A DNA stretch of 64,000 nt. Source: Filomicrobium insigne (GTDB lineage: Bacteria; Pseudomonadota; Alphaproteobacteria; Rhizobiales; Hyphomicrobiaceae). The DNA lies in assembly GCF_900104305.1 (NCBI RefSeq), contig NZ_FNJC01000003.1:652010-716009 (forward strand), read 5' to 3'. Below are positions 18,707-29,686 of the stretch, in pieces. The position numbers and the translations under genes were made by a program. The notes under the pieces were generated by a model, which searched no databases, was not told the origin of the DNA, and saw only the letters and a list, made by a program, of their open reading frames with translations. How positions within the stretch are numbered: the first letter of the stretch is position 1; the number at the start of each line of letters is the position of its first letter.

Positions 18707-18957
18707 GGTCGCGATTACCCTAGTTGTGTTGGGCCTCGACGACGTTCAGCCGGCCTCGTCGTTGTTGCCGCCAGCTCACGTACGATCGAATCTCGTGTTG
18801 AATCCTCGTTTTGGGTCGGAAGTGGCCAAACGATCCCCGAGTACCGCTGACGAAGTGCCGCCTGAATTTCTCGTAGGCTTGCCATCATTCGTCATGCAAG
18901 TTCGGTTCCTGTCTTTGCATGGGCGGCCCCTTCGCCCTGAATGTTGACCCACGACTC

Positions 18958-20892
18958 TCAAGCCTCACTATCCCCCGACTTGACTGGGGAAAGAGCAGGC
19001 TCCGCCTCCGTCGACGGTTGCCGCTTGATCTCGCAGATCTGCGCCAATGCTGCGCTGCTGTCTTCTTCGTGCCAAGCCGCACGAAGCGAACTCTGAAGCC
19101 CGACTTGGCTCTCATGGAGCGCGAGGGAGTGGCAAAAGCCAGTCTCCACCTCTGCGGCGTCGGCTTCGGGTTCGACAAACTTATCGCACCGGTGCGTAAT
19201 AGAGCGCTCGACAAGTTCGACGAACTTGTCAAGTCCCAAACAGGTCAAATGAGAACGAAGCTCGTTTCTGTCAAGTGATTTCTCGGTCGCTTGAGCAGAT
19301 AGAACCCCATCTCTGATCTTCGCCAATCCTTCTGCACTGAACTGAATATCGGCGATTTCCTCGGCGTAATCGGCGACAAGCCACGGATGATTTAACAATG
19401 TCCGTATCAGGAGCACTTCTCTCTGCGGGAACCCTCCACCCGCGGCAACCAGCCGGCTTTGCTTCAAACTACTGCTAGCTGCAACGCGGGTTCCTTGTCG
19501 AGCAGCCTTACCAGGAGGCCCACTACTCCACTTGCCGGCGGCGGCCGGCGCACCGTAAGCAGGTTTCCGCATACTTCCTGACGCATGCGCAGGCTGCGCA
19601 CCAGCTCCAGGTTGCGGCCTCCAGGCCTTAAACAACCTATCGCGCATATCGCGTTCATAGTGAGAACGCACCGCGTCATCCGTAATTTGAGCGGTCAACT
19701 TGCGGATCTGCAACTCCAGGCCCGCCCGTCGTTCCGGCGTTGACCAATCTCCTGCATCCCACTCGCGGGAGAACAGCACATCGGCAAAGCCCCGTGCCCG
19801 CACCATAACGCCTTCAAACCCTTCTCGGCCTGACTGGCGCAACATATCATCCGGGTCGAGCCCATCCGGCATGAACGCGAAAGACAAACTAACTCCAGGC
19901 TTCAGATGCGGAAGAGCAGTATCGAGCGCTCGATTCGCCGCTTTGCGCCCAGCGCTGTCGCCGTCGAAGCATAAGATGGGTTCGGGAGCCATCCGCCACA
20001 ACAGCTGCACCTGTTCTTGCGTCAATGCGGTACCCAACGGCGCGACCGCTTCCTTGACGCCAGCCTGCGCCAAAGCAATCACGTCCATATAGCCTTCGAC
20101 AACGATGATGCGCGAAGCCTCATGCGCGGCCGGCCTAGCCGCCGCAAGATTGAAAAGAACCCAACCCTTATGAAACAACGGCGTGTCGGGCGAATTGAGA
20201 TACTTAGCAGGCTGGCCATCATCGAGGGCGCGTCCACCAAATGCGATCACCCGGCTCTTATGATCGGTGATCGGGAACATCACGCGATGGCGAAAACGAT
20301 CATACGAGGTTGGAATATCCGGCCCGCCGATCAACATTCCCGACGTGATCATCTCACGTTCGGTGAAACCCGCCGCACTTAGATAGGTTTTCAGCCGTGT
20401 CCGATCATGAGGCGCATATCCCAAGCGAAACCCGCTGACCGTCGCTTCACTTAGGCCGCGGCGAACAAGATAGCCGCTCGCTTCCCGGCCATCGCGCGTA
20501 TGCAACTGATCTTCGAAGAACTTCGCCGACGTTTCCAGGAGGCGGTAAAGACGTTCCCGTTCGTCTTCCTGCGCCCGGGATTCGGGATCGCGCGGCGCCG
20601 GTTTTGGCAGCGTAACACCCGCTTCTTCCGCCAGACGCTCGACGGCCTCAGGAAACGACAAACCTTCCGTCTTGATCAGAAACGTGAAGATGTCACCATG
20701 CTCACCCGAAGCGAAGCAATGGTAGAACCCCTTCTGATCATTCACGAAAAAGGAAGGCGTCTTTTCAGTCTTAAAGGGGGACAAGCCTGCGAATTCACGC
20801 CCTTGCTTTTTCAACGCCACCTTGCGCCCAACCACCTGACTGACAGACAGGCGTGAGCGAATCTCATCGAGAATGTGAGGTGGAAAACGCAT
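18958..20892 (-). CDS. dnaG: DNA primase DnaG (degenerate zinc-binding motif)
   Basis: 644-residue primase that makes RNA primers at the replication fork. The N-terminal CHC2 domain, the RNA-polymerase core and the TOPRIM domain (RIIVVEGYMDVIALAQAGV, CFDGDSAGRKAANRALDTA) are intact, and a C-terminal helicase-interaction region follows a basic Ala/Gly/Pro-rich linker (about 430-480). The usual C-x2-H...C-x2-C zinc ligands read Ser38, Lys41, Cys59, Ser62 here (GLSPFKTEKT, YHCFASGEHG), so only one of four is kept. Similar Ser-containing forms are, to my memory, common in alphaproteobacteria. It lies between yqeY and rpoD. Confidence 0.96.
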   Translation of the reverse strand: MRFPPHILDEIRSRLSVSQVVGRKVALKKQGREFAGLSPFKTEKTPSFFVNDQKGFYHCFASGEHGDIFTFLIKTEGLSFPEAVERLAEEAGVTLPKPAPRDPESRAQEDERERLYRLLETSAKFFEDQLHTRDGREASGYLVRRGLSEATVSGFRLGYAPHDRTRLKTYLSAAGFTEREMITSGMLIGGPDIPTSYDRFRHRVMFPITDHKSRVIAFGGRALDDGQPAKYLNSPDTPLFHKGWVLFNLAAARPAAHEASRIIVVEGYMDVIALAQAGVKEAVAPLGTALTQEQVQLLWRMAPEPILCFDGDSAGRKAANRALDTALPHLKPGVSLSFAFMPDGLDPDDMLRQSGREGFEGVMVRARGFADVLFSREWDAGDWSTPERRAGLELQIRKLTAQITDDAVRSHYERDMRDRLFKAWRPQPGAGAQPAHASGSMRKPAYGAPAAAGKWSSGPPGKAARQGTRVAASSSLKQSRLVAAGGGFPQREVLLIRTLLNHPWLVADYAEEIADIQFSAEGLAKIRDGVLSAQATEKSLDRNELRSHLTCLGLDKFVELVERSITHRCDKFVEPEADAAEVETGFCHSLALHESQVGLQSSLRAAWHEEDSSAALAQICEIKRQPSTEAEPALSPVKSGDSEA

Positions 20893-21193
20893 CAGCGGTA
20901 TCTCGATCGCAGTTCTCTAACCGTATCGCCCTCAACCTGCCGGGCGAGCCTGCCTGCAGATTTTTTAGCGATCTCGATTTTCCCCTTGATTGAGGCGCGA
21001 CATCGCCTTCAACCCCGCTTGCAGCGCTCGCGTCATCCGCACCAACGCGCAGATAAGGCTCGAACGCTTCATGAGAGCGCACAAAAAACGACGCTATCCA
21101 CAGAGATTAGAGCGATTCGTCCTGGGGTAGGCCTGGAGCAAGCAAAGCGCCATGCTCTCTACCCGCTTTCCACAGGAACTTGGTTCAAAGAGG
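20893..21193. other. Intergenic region between yqeY and dnaG
   Basis: 301 bases on the way from yqeY to dnaG (both on the minus strand). I see no convincing ORF or hairpin; a dnaG promoter is expected here but I cannot place it. Confidence 0.4.
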
Positions 21194-21661
21194 CTACTTC
21201 AGTTCCTCTTTGACCATCGCGCTGGCCCGGCCGAAGTCCATTTGACCGGCAAATCGTTCCTTCAGCACACCCATGGTGCGTCCCATGTCCTTCAAGCCGC
21301 TGCAGCCCACCTCATCCATAACGGTCTTCACGGCCGCACGCATCTCTGTCTCGTTCATCTGCTGCGGCAGAAACTCTTCGATGATGGGAATCTCGGCTTC
21401 TTCCTTCTCGGCCAACTCGATCCGGCCTGCCTGACGGTAGGTGTCGGCCGCTTCGCGGCGCTGCTTAATCATCTTTTGCAGCAATGCGAGTATATCTTGC
21501 TCGTCCGCGCGGTCTTTGCCGGTCGTCTGTCCCTTTTCATCGGCACGTGCGGCGATGTCGCGGTCCTTAATTGCCGCGTTTATGAGCCGCAAAGTCGAAA
21601 CCCTGGCCTTCTCGCCAGATTTCATTGCGTCCTTCATCGCTTGGTTGATGCGTTCGCGCAT
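21194..21661 (-). CDS. yqeY: GatB/YqeY domain-containing protein
   Basis: 155-residue YqeY family protein, homologous to the tRNA-binding tail domain of the GatB amidotransferase subunit. Landmarks are MKSGEKARVSTLRLINAAIK, LLQKMIKQRREAADTY, EIPIIEEFLPQQMNE and MGRTMGVLKERFAGQMD. The start ATG at 21661 is preceded by GGAGG; the longer upstream reading is not family-like. It stands upstream of dnaG-rpoD where rpsU sits in enterobacteria. Role is presumed in translation or tRNA handling but not proven. Confidence 0.92.
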   Translation of the reverse strand: MRERINQAMKDAMKSGEKARVSTLRLINAAIKDRDIAARADEKGQTTGKDRADEQDILALLQKMIKQRREAADTYRQAGRIELAEKEEAEIPIIEEFLPQQMNETEMRAAVKTVMDEVGCSGLKDMGRTMGVLKERFAGQMDFGRASAMVKEELK

Positions 21662-22059
21662 ATCGCCTCCATAACGTAAATTCCACAGCCGGGAGCTGGG
21701 CTGCGGGACGCCTATGTGCCGGAACTGTCTGTATCCATGGCCAAAAGTGGCGCCAGTGTCTACCTGAGCCGTTGTGTGCCGATATCGCGCTTTTCGCGGC
21801 GGCAAGTCCCGCGTGGTTTAGAGGGCAAGGCCAATACCTGCAAGCACCCTTCACGTATTTAGCCTGTTGTCGAAAAAAGTCGCATAGAACGTCGGGGAGT
21901 ATGGAAACTTGAGCTAGGCTCTCTTGACTTCCCGCCACCAGCCGATAAGCACACAACCTTAATGATATTTCCGGTTACTGGAACGAGCGGCAGGGCTGTA
22001 TCTGCCCGCCGAACGCCTTATATCGGGCCCGCGGCAATGCAACATCGGGACAGTTCGAG
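21662..22059. other. Divergent promoter region of yqeY and carA
   Basis: About 400 bases without a convincing gene. Divergent promoters must lie here; TTGACT at 21924-21929 is a possible -35 for carA but no matching -10 is clear. No riboswitch or T-box-like element seen. Confidence 0.4.
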
Positions 22060-23283
22060 TTGACTTCAACCCCCTTCAAAGACGCTCCGGCCTCATGGGA
22101 TGACGAACCCTTGACGGCACGCCTTGTTTTGGCGGACGGCACAGTCATTTCAGGTCAAGGACTGGGCGCCACCGGCTCTGCAATCGGTGAAGTCTGCTTC
22201 AACACGGCGATGACCGGCTATCAGGAAATTCTGACTGATCCCTCCTATGCCGGCCAGATCATCACATTCACATTTCCGCACATTGGCAACGTCGGCGTTA
22301 ATGACGAAGACGGCGAAACCTCCAATCTCGCTGCTACGTCCGCCGTCCGTGGCTGTGTACTGCGCGCACCAATCAGTGATCCCTCCAACTACCGTGCGAC
22401 GGCCCACCTCGATCAATGGTTGAAGGCTCGCAACATTATTGCGATCGGCGGCATAGATACCCGGGCTTTGACCGCGCTCATTCGCAAGCAGGGCATGCCG
22501 AATGCCGTCATCGCACACGAACCCTCCGGCAAATTCGATATCGAGAAGATGGCCGCCGATGCTGCGGCATGGCCAGGGCTTGATGGCATGGATCTCGTGC
22601 CGGACGTTACCACCGGACAATCCTATACGTGGGATGAGATGCGCTGGCGCTGGAATGTCGGATACGAGCGGCAGGAGAATCCCGAATTCCACGTGGTCGC
22701 TATTGATTATGGCCTTAAACGCAACATTTTGCGTTGCCTGGCCAGTGCCGGATGCCGTGTTACAGTTCTGCCCGCCACAGCAACGGCCACCGACGTTCTT
22801 GAACGCCAGCCCGACGGCATCTTTCTATCCAACGGCCCAGGCGATCCGGCCGCCACAGGCACTTATGCGGTGCCAGAGATCAAGAAGTTGATCGATACGG
22901 GGTTGCCGATGTTCGGCATCTGCCTCGGTCATCAGATGCTGTCTTTAGCCCTCGGAGCTAAAACCAGAAAGATGCACCAGGGGCATCACGGCGCCAATCA
23001 CCCAGTCAAGGACCACGCGACGGGAAAAGTCGAAATTACATCCATGAATCATGGGTTTACGGTTGATCGCGAGAGTCTCCCAGACGGCGTAAAGGAAACC
23101 CACCGATCGCTCTTCGACGGCAGCAATTGCGGGATCACGTTGGAAGGTAAACCGGTTTTCTCCGTACAATACCATCCAGAAGCTTCTCCCGGCCCACAGG
23201 ATAGCCACTACCTTTTCACGCGGTTTATGGAACTCATCCGGGAGCATAAGCGCTCGATGCCTGCGGGATCGGTGGCACGGTGA
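22060..23283 (+). CDS. carA: Carbamoyl-phosphate synthase small subunit
   Basis: 407-residue glutaminase subunit that delivers ammonia to CarB for carbamoyl phosphate (arginine and pyrimidine synthesis). The N-terminal domain has CFNTAMTGYQEILTDPSY; the class I amidotransferase domain has the nucleophile in GICLGHQ (Cys near residue 288) and His/Glu in VQYHPEASPGP. Translation starts at TTG (22060): no in-frame ATG precedes the conserved core. The stop codon overlaps the GTG start of the ChaN-like gene by 4 bases. carB is separated from it by two unrelated genes. Confidence 0.95.
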   Translation: MTSTPFKDAPASWDDEPLTARLVLADGTVISGQGLGATGSAIGEVCFNTAMTGYQEILTDPSYAGQIITFTFPHIGNVGVNDEDGETSNLAATSAVRGCVLRAPISDPSNYRATAHLDQWLKARNIIAIGGIDTRALTALIRKQGMPNAVIAHEPSGKFDIEKMAADAAAWPGLDGMDLVPDVTTGQSYTWDEMRWRWNVGYERQENPEFHVVAIDYGLKRNILRCLASAGCRVTVLPATATATDVLERQPDGIFLSNGPGDPAATGTYAVPEIKKLIDTGLPMFGICLGHQMLSLALGAKTRKMHQGHHGANHPVKDHATGKVEITSMNHGFTVDRESLPDGVKETHRSLFDGSNCGITLEGKPVFSVQYHPEASPGPQDSHYLFTRFMELIREHKRSMPAGSVAR

Positions 23284-24413
23284 AGACACTTTTCTCGATG
23301 CTACGGCGCCCAGTCGCTACGTTCGTCGCGCTCATCTTGATACTGATGCTCGTGAACGTATCGGCTCCGCGAGCCGACAATCGAGATGTCCCCTCACCTC
23401 CAACGGACTGGGTTTCCACACTCGACCGTGATCACCCGCTCGTTGGGAAAATCTACGCGACAGCCTCGAACACCGTTGTCTCAGCACAAGATATGGGCCG
23501 CGCGCTGGCACTCGCACGCTTCGTGCTGCTCGGCGAAATTCACGACAATCCAGATCACCATTTGTGGCAAGCCTGGGCCATCCGGGCGGTCTCTAAACTG
23601 CGCGGCGCCCGCATCGTTGAGGGGCAACCGCAGATCGACATCATCGCCATGGAAATGATCCGTGCCGATCAATATGCGGCTCTCGATAGGTTCTACGGGC
23701 GCGATGTAGAAGTTCCACGCCCTCGCCCCCCAAAGGCGCTTGCCCGTTTTCTTGAATGGGACAAGTCAGGCTGGCCGGATTTCAAGATATACGAACCAAT
23801 TATATCCCAGGCGCTCTACGAACAGCTCGTGATCGTACCAGCAAGCCCGTCGAAGGAGCTGAGCCGCAAGGTCTCCAAGGACTGGGACAACGCTCTTTCA
23901 CAAGGCGAGATTAAGCGATTGGGCCTCGATATCGCGTTCTCAAGTGATCTGGAAAATGCACTCACAGCGGAAATCGGAAAAAGTCACTGTGGGCTGATTC
24001 CGGAGGCTGCGTTCCCCGCCATGGCCCGCGTCCAACGCTTCCGCGATGCCACCATGGCGGACGCCATGCTATCAGTCGGCCCCTACAAGGGAGCCATACT
24101 CATCGCAGGCAACGGCCATGTTCGACGCGACCGTGGAGTTCCTTTTTTCCTCATGGCACGAGGTGTCACCCCGAAGCAAATCGTCAGTATTGCACATGTG
24201 GAGCTCCGCCCTGGCGAAACGAACCCCGCAGCATACGTTGACAGTACGCCTGAAGGGAAACCTGCGGTTGATTACGTCGTTTTTACACCGCGCACTGACA
24301 GGCCTGACCCGTGCGAGAAGATGCGAAAAGATATGAGCAAAGGTGCTCCAACCCCTTCAACTGAAAAGAAATCTGAACCGGCGCGGAATAGAGCCACAGA
24401 TGTGAAGCCGTAG
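23280..24413 (+). CDS. ChaN family (heme-binding uptake-like) exported protein
   Basis: 377-residue protein starting at GTG, overlapping the carA stop by 4 bases. An N-terminal hydrophobic segment (FVALILILMLVNVSAPRAD) is a signal peptide or anchor; no lipobox cysteine is apparent. The ChaN/DUF399 domain shows FVLLGEIHDNPDHH near residue 82, MEMIRADQY, and AGNGHVRRDRGVP near residue 282. Campylobacter ChaN binds heme; iron or heme handling is therefore inferred only. The tail is Lys/Glu/Pro-rich and low complexity. Confidence 0.8.
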   Translation: MKTLFSMLRRPVATFVALILILMLVNVSAPRADNRDVPSPPTDWVSTLDRDHPLVGKIYATASNTVVSAQDMGRALALARFVLLGEIHDNPDHHLWQAWAIRAVSKLRGARIVEGQPQIDIIAMEMIRADQYAALDRFYGRDVEVPRPRPPKALARFLEWDKSGWPDFKIYEPIISQALYEQLVIVPASPSKELSRKVSKDWDNALSQGEIKRLGLDIAFSSDLENALTAEIGKSHCGLIPEAAFPAMARVQRFRDATMADAMLSVGPYKGAILIAGNGHVRRDRGVPFFLMARGVTPKQIVSIAHVELRPGETNPAAYVDSTPEGKPAVDYVVFTPRTDRPDPCEKMRKDMSKGAPTPSTEKKSEPARNRATDVKP

Positions 24414-24511
24414 TTGATCGTTTAAAGGATGATGAAATCGGTAGGCTTGCCTGCTCCCTCGCCCTTGGATTTAAAGATTGCAGCCCGACGGTTCCCAACG
24501 GAGTTAATATT

Positions 24512-25129
24512 ATGCGCCGATTGCTCGCCCTCACGCTTGTTGCTCTATCACTTCCGCTGGCCACCGCACATGCCGCCACATGCAACGAAGAAGTCGATGC
24601 GGCTTTTGCCAAACAACGCGAAGCTGGCGCGTTCCGCATGGTTTCGAACCTGATTAACGAACGCGGTCTCGTGCAAATGACCGTCGACTACGTTCTGCCC
24701 AATAAGCTGCATCAGACCGCGAAATCGCTCACGGACCCAAAGCCGAGCGAAATTATTCTGATCGGCAATCAGGCCTGGTCCAATAACGGAGAAGGCTGGA
24801 AGGTCATGCCGGACGATTTTGCAGAGGAACTCCACGAGCAAATGAGGCAAACCGTCGTTGAGCCGCCTAAGGATCCGCTAAGCTACAAATGCGGTGTAGA
24901 CGCGGAACTAGACGGCCGCCCAATGAAGCTCTACGTAGGCACCGAACCTGAGAAGAATGGCAACCATGCTGAAGGGCTACCGGTACGCCGGCTTTACGTC
25001 GATCCTGAAACAGGTCGCCCGGTTCGCAACGAGGTCGCGCCTGTCGGCAAACCCGAGCGCCCATTCTTCACGGCGAAGTACACTTATCCGGACTCGATCA
25101 AGATTGAGCCCCCGGCCACCAGCAATTAG
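24512..25129 (+). CDS. Exported protein of unknown function
   Basis: 205-residue secreted protein. Residues 1-21 ([20 protein letters not shown]) form a clear signal peptide. The mature part has two cysteines (TCNEEVD near 24, YKCGVDAEL near 130) that could form a disulfide, and segments such as [20 protein letters not shown] and [18 protein letters not shown] that recall lipoprotein-carrier-like beta folds (LolA-like), but I do not recognise a family. It lies in the carA-carB gap, all genes on the same strand. Confidence 0.75.
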   Translation: MRRLLALTLVALSLPLATAHAATCNEEVDAAFAKQREAGAFRMVSNLINERGLVQMTVDYVLPNKLHQTAKSLTDPKPSEIILIGNQAWSNNGEGWKVMPDDFAEELHEQMRQTVVEPPKDPLSYKCGVDAELDGRPMKLYVGTEPEKNGNHAEGLPVRRLYVDPETGRPVRNEVAPVGKPERPFFTAKYTYPDSIKIEPPATSN

Positions 25130-25311
25130 AGCGCGGATCTCTCCCGCACGACAACATAGGCAGCAGCTGCCGGTTGCTGCCTGAAAACAACGACGACCAC
25201 AATCTTTACTCTACATTCTCAAAATCGCCCGCTTCGCGGCCGACCGCGACAAACCATGCGCAAGCGCCCTATAGCCAAAGAGCTTGCCCTGCAATAGAAG
25301 ACGCCCCCGAT

Positions 25312-28300
25312 ATGCCGAAACGCTCAGACATCAAGTCCATCCTCATCATCGGCGCGGGGCCCATTGTTATTGGGCAAGCCTGCGAGTTCGACTATTCCGG
25401 CACTCAGGCCTGTAAAGCGCTGAAGGCCGAAGGATATCGGATCATCCTGGTCAACTCGAACCCAGCCACGATCATGACCGATCCCGATCTGGCCGACGCG
25501 ACATACATCGAGCCGATTACACCCGATGTCGTCGCCAAGATCATCGAGATCGAACGCCCCGACGCAATCCTCCCGACAATGGGAGGCCAGACCGCGCTCA
25601 ACACAGCCCTAACTCTCTTCAAGCAGGGTCGGCTCGCTGCACTGAACGTTGAGCTGATCGGCGCGAATGCGGAGGCCATAGACAAGGCCGAGGACCGTCA
25701 GCTGTTTCGCGAGGCTATGGGGAAAATCGGCTTGGAAACGCCACGTTCCCAACTGGCGCACAATCGCGACGAAGCCTCAGCCGCACTGGAATTCGTTGGC
25801 CTGCCAGCCATTATCCGGCCTTCGTTCACGCTGGGCGGCACAGGCGGCGGCATAGCATACAATCGCGAAGAGTTCTTCGAGATCATTGAGCGCGGCTTGG
25901 ACGCTTCGCCCACCAGCCAAGTGCTCGTGGAAGAAAGCGTTCTCGGCTGGAAAGAATATGAGATGGAGGTTGTTCGCGACACCGCTGACAACTGCATCAT
26001 CATTTGCTCGATCGAGAACATCGACCCGATGGGCGTACACACCGGCGACTCCATTACGGTCGCACCGGCGCTGACCCTCACTGACAAAGAATATCAGATC
26101 ATGCGCAACGCCTCCATCGCGGTGCTGCGCGAGATCGGCGTTGAAACCGGCGGGTCTAACGTCCAGTTCGCCGTAAACCCTCAAGACGGCCGTCTTGTCG
26201 TCATTGAGATGAACCCACGCGTGTCTCGCTCCTCTGCGTTGGCTTCCAAAGCAACAGGCTTCCCGATCGCAAAGATCGCGGCGAAGCTTGCAGTTGGATA
26301 CACGCTCGATGAATTGGAAAACGACATCACAGCGGGAGCCACACCCGCCTCGTTCGAACCTACGATCGATTATGTCGTCACCAAAATTCCCCGCTTCGCG
26401 TTCGAAAAATTCGCGGGCGCCGACTCCACACTGACCACATCGATGAAGTCCGTCGGCGAAGTCATGGCGATTGGTCGTACATTCGCCGAGAGCCTGCAAA
26501 AAGCGCTCCGCTCGATGGAGACAGGCCTGCAGGGACTCGACGATATCGAGTTTGAGGGACTTGGCCAGGGTGACGACAAGAATGTCATCCGTGCTGCCGT
26601 CTCCAGACCAACACCTGACCGCCTCTTGAAGGTCGCCCAAGCCCTACGGCTTGGCCTTGATCACGAGCAGGTCCACGCGTTCTGCAAGATCGATCCTTGG
26701 TTCCTGGCGCGTTTGCAGGAAATCATCGACATGGAAGCGCGGATCAAAGCCCATGGCCTGCCGAAATCCGCACGCCAAATGCGGGTGCTCAAAGCAATGG
26801 GTTTCTCAGACGGACGGTTGGCAACGCTCGCGAAGATGTCAGAAGCTGACGTTACAAACCTGCGCGTGTCGCTCGGTGTAACGCCGGTTTACAAGCGCAT
26901 CGACACATGCGCCGCAGAGTTCGCATCTCCGACCGCTTACATGTACTCCACTTACGAGTCCGGCTTGGTGGATGAACCCGCTTGCGAAGCCCAGCCCAGC
27001 GATCGCGAAAAGATCATTATCCTCGGCGGCGGTCCGAACCGGATCGGCCAGGGTATCGAGTTCGACTACTGCTGCTGCCATGCTTGTTTCGCCCTAACGG
27101 ATGCGGGCTATGAAACCATCATGGTCAATTGCAACCCGGAAACGGTTTCAACCGATTACGACACGTCCGACCGCCTCTACTTCGAACCGCTGACGGCGGA
27201 GGACGTGCTTGAAATCGTCCGTACCGAATCCAAGAATGGCAAGCTTAAGGGCGTCATCGTTCAGTTCGGTGGTCAGACGCCGCTGAAGCTCGCCGCTGCG
27301 CTCGAAGAGGCCGGCGTCCCGATCCTTGGCACGTCGCCCGATGCCATTGACCTTGCGGAAGACCGCGACCGCTTTAAGGAACTGATCGAGAAACTGGGCC
27401 TCAAGCAACCCGCCAGCGGCATTGCACGAACACCCGGCGAAGCACGCGCCGTCGCCGATCGGATCGGCTATCCAGTCGTCATCCGGCCATCTTACGTGTT
27501 GGGTGGACGCGCCATGGAAATCGTCCATGACGGCCATGAGATCGATCGGTACATCACGCGCCTGTCCGCTACCCTGGATCGGCCTTCCGAGCTGATCGTC
27601 TCCGACCGCCGCCCGCTACTCATTGACCGCTACCTGTCGGACGCGGTCGAGGTTGACGTGGATTGTCTGTCGGATGGCAAGGACACGTTCATTGCGGGTG
27701 TTATGGAGCACATTGAGGAAGCCGGGATCCACTCTGGCGATTCCGCCTGCGCTCTACCACCTCACTCTCTTGACCCGACTATCATCGCCGAAATGGAACG
27801 TCAGGCGCAGGACCTGGCAATCGCGCTCAACGTCGTCGGCCTGATGAACATTCAGTTCGCAATCAAGGATGGCGAAGTCTTCATCCTGGAAGTCAATCCG
27901 CGGGCTTCGCGCACGGTACCATTCGTCGCGAAGGTCATCGGTCTCCCCATCGCAGCGATTGCGTCACAGATCATGGCGGGTCGTCCGCTGGCCGACTTCA
28001 ATCTCAAGACGCCGAAGCTCAATCACATCGCGGTCAAGGAAGCTGTCTTCCCATTCGCGCGCTTCCCCGGTGTTGACCCAATTCTGGGCCCAGAAATGCG
28101 CTCGACCGGTGAGGTCATGGGCATTGACACGGACTTTGCCATGGCTTTTTGCAAAAGCCAGATTGGTGGCGGCCAACCGCTACCCCTCGCCGGAACAGTC
28201 TTCGCCTCAGTAAAAGAGTCCGACAAGGCTCGTATTGTTGCGCCCTTGGAAGAATTGTCGGCGATGGGCTTCAAAATCCTCGCGACGAGAGGGACGAAGC

Positions 28301-28593
28301 GTTACTTGGAGGAGCACGGCGTTGCTTGCGAAGTGGTCAATAAAGTCCTCGAAGGACGGCCACATATCGTAGACGCCATGAAAAATGGCGAGGTGCAGCT
28401 AGTGTTCAATACAACTGAAGGAGCCAAGGCACTTGCGGATTCTAAGGATATCCGCCGAACAGCCTTGCTTCACCACATTCCATACTATACAACCCTTGCC
28501 GGCGCAGTTGCTGTCACCCGCGCAATTAGGGCACTGAAGGGAGACGGTATCAAAGTTGCGCCGTTGCAGAGCTTTACAAGCCGCATAAGTTAG
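25312..28593 (+). CDS. carB: Carbamoyl-phosphate synthase large subunit
   Basis: 1093-residue synthetase subunit (E. coli 1073) with two tandem ATP-grasp halves: [19 protein letters not shown] and [10 protein letters not shown] open the first half; [18 protein letters not shown] and [13 protein letters not shown] open the second. The C-terminal allosteric/MGS-like domain ([18 protein letters not shown]) is present. The start is ATG 25312 ([11 protein letters not shown]), the canonical CarB N-terminus; the frame is open further upstream but that part is not family-like. It is ~180 bases after the secreted-protein gene; greA follows. Confidence 0.97.
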   Translation: MPKRSDIKSILIIGAGPIVIGQACEFDYSGTQACKALKAEGYRIILVNSNPATIMTDPDLADATYIEPITPDVVAKIIEIERPDAILPTMGGQTALNTALTLFKQGRLAALNVELIGANAEAIDKAEDRQLFREAMGKIGLETPRSQLAHNRDEASAALEFVGLPAIIRPSFTLGGTGGGIAYNREEFFEIIERGLDASPTSQVLVEESVLGWKEYEMEVVRDTADNCIIICSIENIDPMGVHTGDSITVAPALTLTDKEYQIMRNASIAVLREIGVETGGSNVQFAVNPQDGRLVVIEMNPRVSRSSALASKATGFPIAKIAAKLAVGYTLDELENDITAGATPASFEPTIDYVVTKIPRFAFEKFAGADSTLTTSMKSVGEVMAIGRTFAESLQKALRSMETGLQGLDDIEFEGLGQGDDKNVIRAAVSRPTPDRLLKVAQALRLGLDHEQVHAFCKIDPWFLARLQEIIDMEARIKAHGLPKSARQMRVLKAMGFSDGRLATLAKMSEADVTNLRVSLGVTPVYKRIDTCAAEFASPTAYMYSTYESGLVDEPACEAQPSDREKIIILGGGPNRIGQGIEFDYCCCHACFALTDAGYETIMVNCNPETVSTDYDTSDRLYFEPLTAEDVLEIVRTESKNGKLKGVIVQFGGQTPLKLAAALEEAGVPILGTSPDAIDLAEDRDRFKELIEKLGLKQPASGIARTPGEARAVADRIGYPVVIRPSYVLGGRAMEIVHDGHEIDRYITRLSATLDRPSELIVSDRRPLLIDRYLSDAVEVDVDCLSDGKDTFIAGVMEHIEEAGIHSGDSACALPPHSLDPTIIAEMERQAQDLAIALNVVGLMNIQFAIKDGEVFILEVNPRASRTVPFVAKVIGLPIAAIASQIMAGRPLADFNLKTPKLNHIAVKEAVFPFARFPGVDPILGPEMRSTGEVMGIDTDFAMAFCKSQIGGGQPLPLAGTVFASVKESDKARIVAPLEELSAMGFKILATRGTKRYLEEHGVACEVVNKVLEGRPHIVDAMKNGEVQLVFNTTEGAKALADSKDIRRTALLHHIPYYTTLAGAVAVTRAIRALKGDGIKVAPLQSFTSRIS

Positions 28594-28702
28594 TCCCTCG
28601 CAGCCTGAGCGTAATGCTGGGCAGCAACCTCAAAACGCGTACACTGACAGAAAGTCTATTGGTCCCGGCCAATCAGCCGGGCCACGCAGGAGACGTTAAG
28701 CT

Positions 28703-29182
28703 ATGGCGATGGAACGGGTGCCCATGACGACCGAAGGGTTCCGCAGGCTCGAAGAGGAGCTGCACCGCCTGAAATCGGAAGAACGCCCGCGCATCATTCA
28801 AGCGATCTCGGAAGCGCGGGCGCACGGCGATCTCTCCGAAAATGCGGAGTATCACGCCGCGAAAGAAGCTCAGGGCTTGAACGAGGCCAAGGTCGCGGAG
28901 CTTGAAGACAAGCTTTCGCGCGCCGACGTCATCGACGTATCGACGCTGTCCGGCGATACCGTGAAGTTCGGTGCTACAGTCAAACTCGTCGACGAAGACA
29001 CCGACGAAGAGGTGACATACAAGATTGTGGGCGACCTGGAGGCCAACCTGCGCGACGGAAAGATCTCGATCTCTTCGCCTATCGCACGTGCACTCATCGG
29101 CAAGTCCAAAGGCGACTCTGCCGAGGTGACGACGCCTAAAGGGGCCCGTTCGTTCGAAATTCTCAACATTGACTGGAAATAG
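28703..29182 (+). CDS. greA: Transcription elongation factor GreA
   Basis: 159-residue Gre factor that rescues backtracked RNA polymerase by stimulating transcript cleavage. The N-terminal coiled coil carries the tip acidic residues in [14 protein letters not shown]; the C-terminal FKBP-like domain includes [16 protein letters not shown] and ends in FEILNIDWK. The SD AGGAG precedes ATG 28703; ATG 28709 is an alternative. A 6-bp GC hairpin (CCCGGC/GCCGGG, 28664-28681) stands just upstream and may be the carB 3' end. Confidence 0.96.
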   Translation: MAMERVPMTTEGFRRLEEELHRLKSEERPRIIQAISEARAHGDLSENAEYHAAKEAQGLNEAKVAELEDKLSRADVIDVSTLSGDTVKFGATVKLVDEDTDEEVTYKIVGDLEANLRDGKISISSPIARALIGKSKGDSAEVTTPKGARSFEILNIDWK

Positions 29183-29191
29183 TCTGGGCGG

Positions 29192-29222
29192 CTGCCGACA
29201 GGGCTAACCCGTCGGCAGTTTC
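29192..29222. terminator. Bidirectional terminator between greA and the Lrp gene
   Basis: CTGCCGAC / GTCGGCAG (8 bp) with an inner GGG/CCC and loop CTAA, followed by TTT on the plus strand, lying in the 21-base convergent gap and overlapping the last Lrp codons. Confidence 0.65.
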
Positions 29223-29686
29223 ACCGCGATGCCAGGCTCCCGTTTGACGCGACGGATCGTCAAGAACGTCTTCACGCTCGCTACGTTTGGGGCGGCGGTA
29301 AGCTCGTTGAGAACGAACTCCTGCATTTCGGCTAGATCGCGGGTGACGCAGCGCAGCATGTAGTCCGTTTCACCGGACAACATGTAAGCGTCGCGCACGT
29401 ATACCCAGCTCAGGATCAAATTTTCAAACGCCCGAAGATCGCTTTCGGCCTGATTGTGTAATCCAACCATTGCATAAGCCGTGAGCGAAAAGCCCAGCGC
29501 AACTTCGTCTAGAAGCACCGTGTAGCCGGCGATTAACCCAGACTCTTCCAGCGCACGCACGCGACGCAAACACGCGGGCGCGGAAAGTCCAACGCGGGTC
29601 GCCAACGTGACGTTCGTGATTCGACCATCGCTCTGGAGCTCCCGCAGTATTTTCCAATCAATGGTATCGAGTGTGTGTCCCATCAC
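29204..29686 (-). CDS. Lrp/AsnC family transcriptional regulator
   Basis: 160-residue Lrp-type regulator. The N-terminal helix-turn-helix (TLDTIDWKILRELQSDGRIT, LATRVGLSAPACLRRVRALE) is followed by an effector-binding RAM domain (GYTVLLDEVALGFSLTAYAM, SGETDYMLRCVTRDLAEMQE). Typically octameric and amino-acid responsive; the ligand here is unknown. It is divergent from the ELM1 gene, whose promoter it might control (inference from position). ATG 29683 is an alternative start. Confidence 0.92.
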   Translation of the reverse strand: MMGHTLDTIDWKILRELQSDGRITNVTLATRVGLSAPACLRRVRALEESGLIAGYTVLLDEVALGFSLTAYAMVGLHNQAESDLRAFENLILSWVYVRDAYMLSGETDYMLRCVTRDLAEMQEFVLNELTAAPNVASVKTFLTIRRVKREPGIAVKLPTG

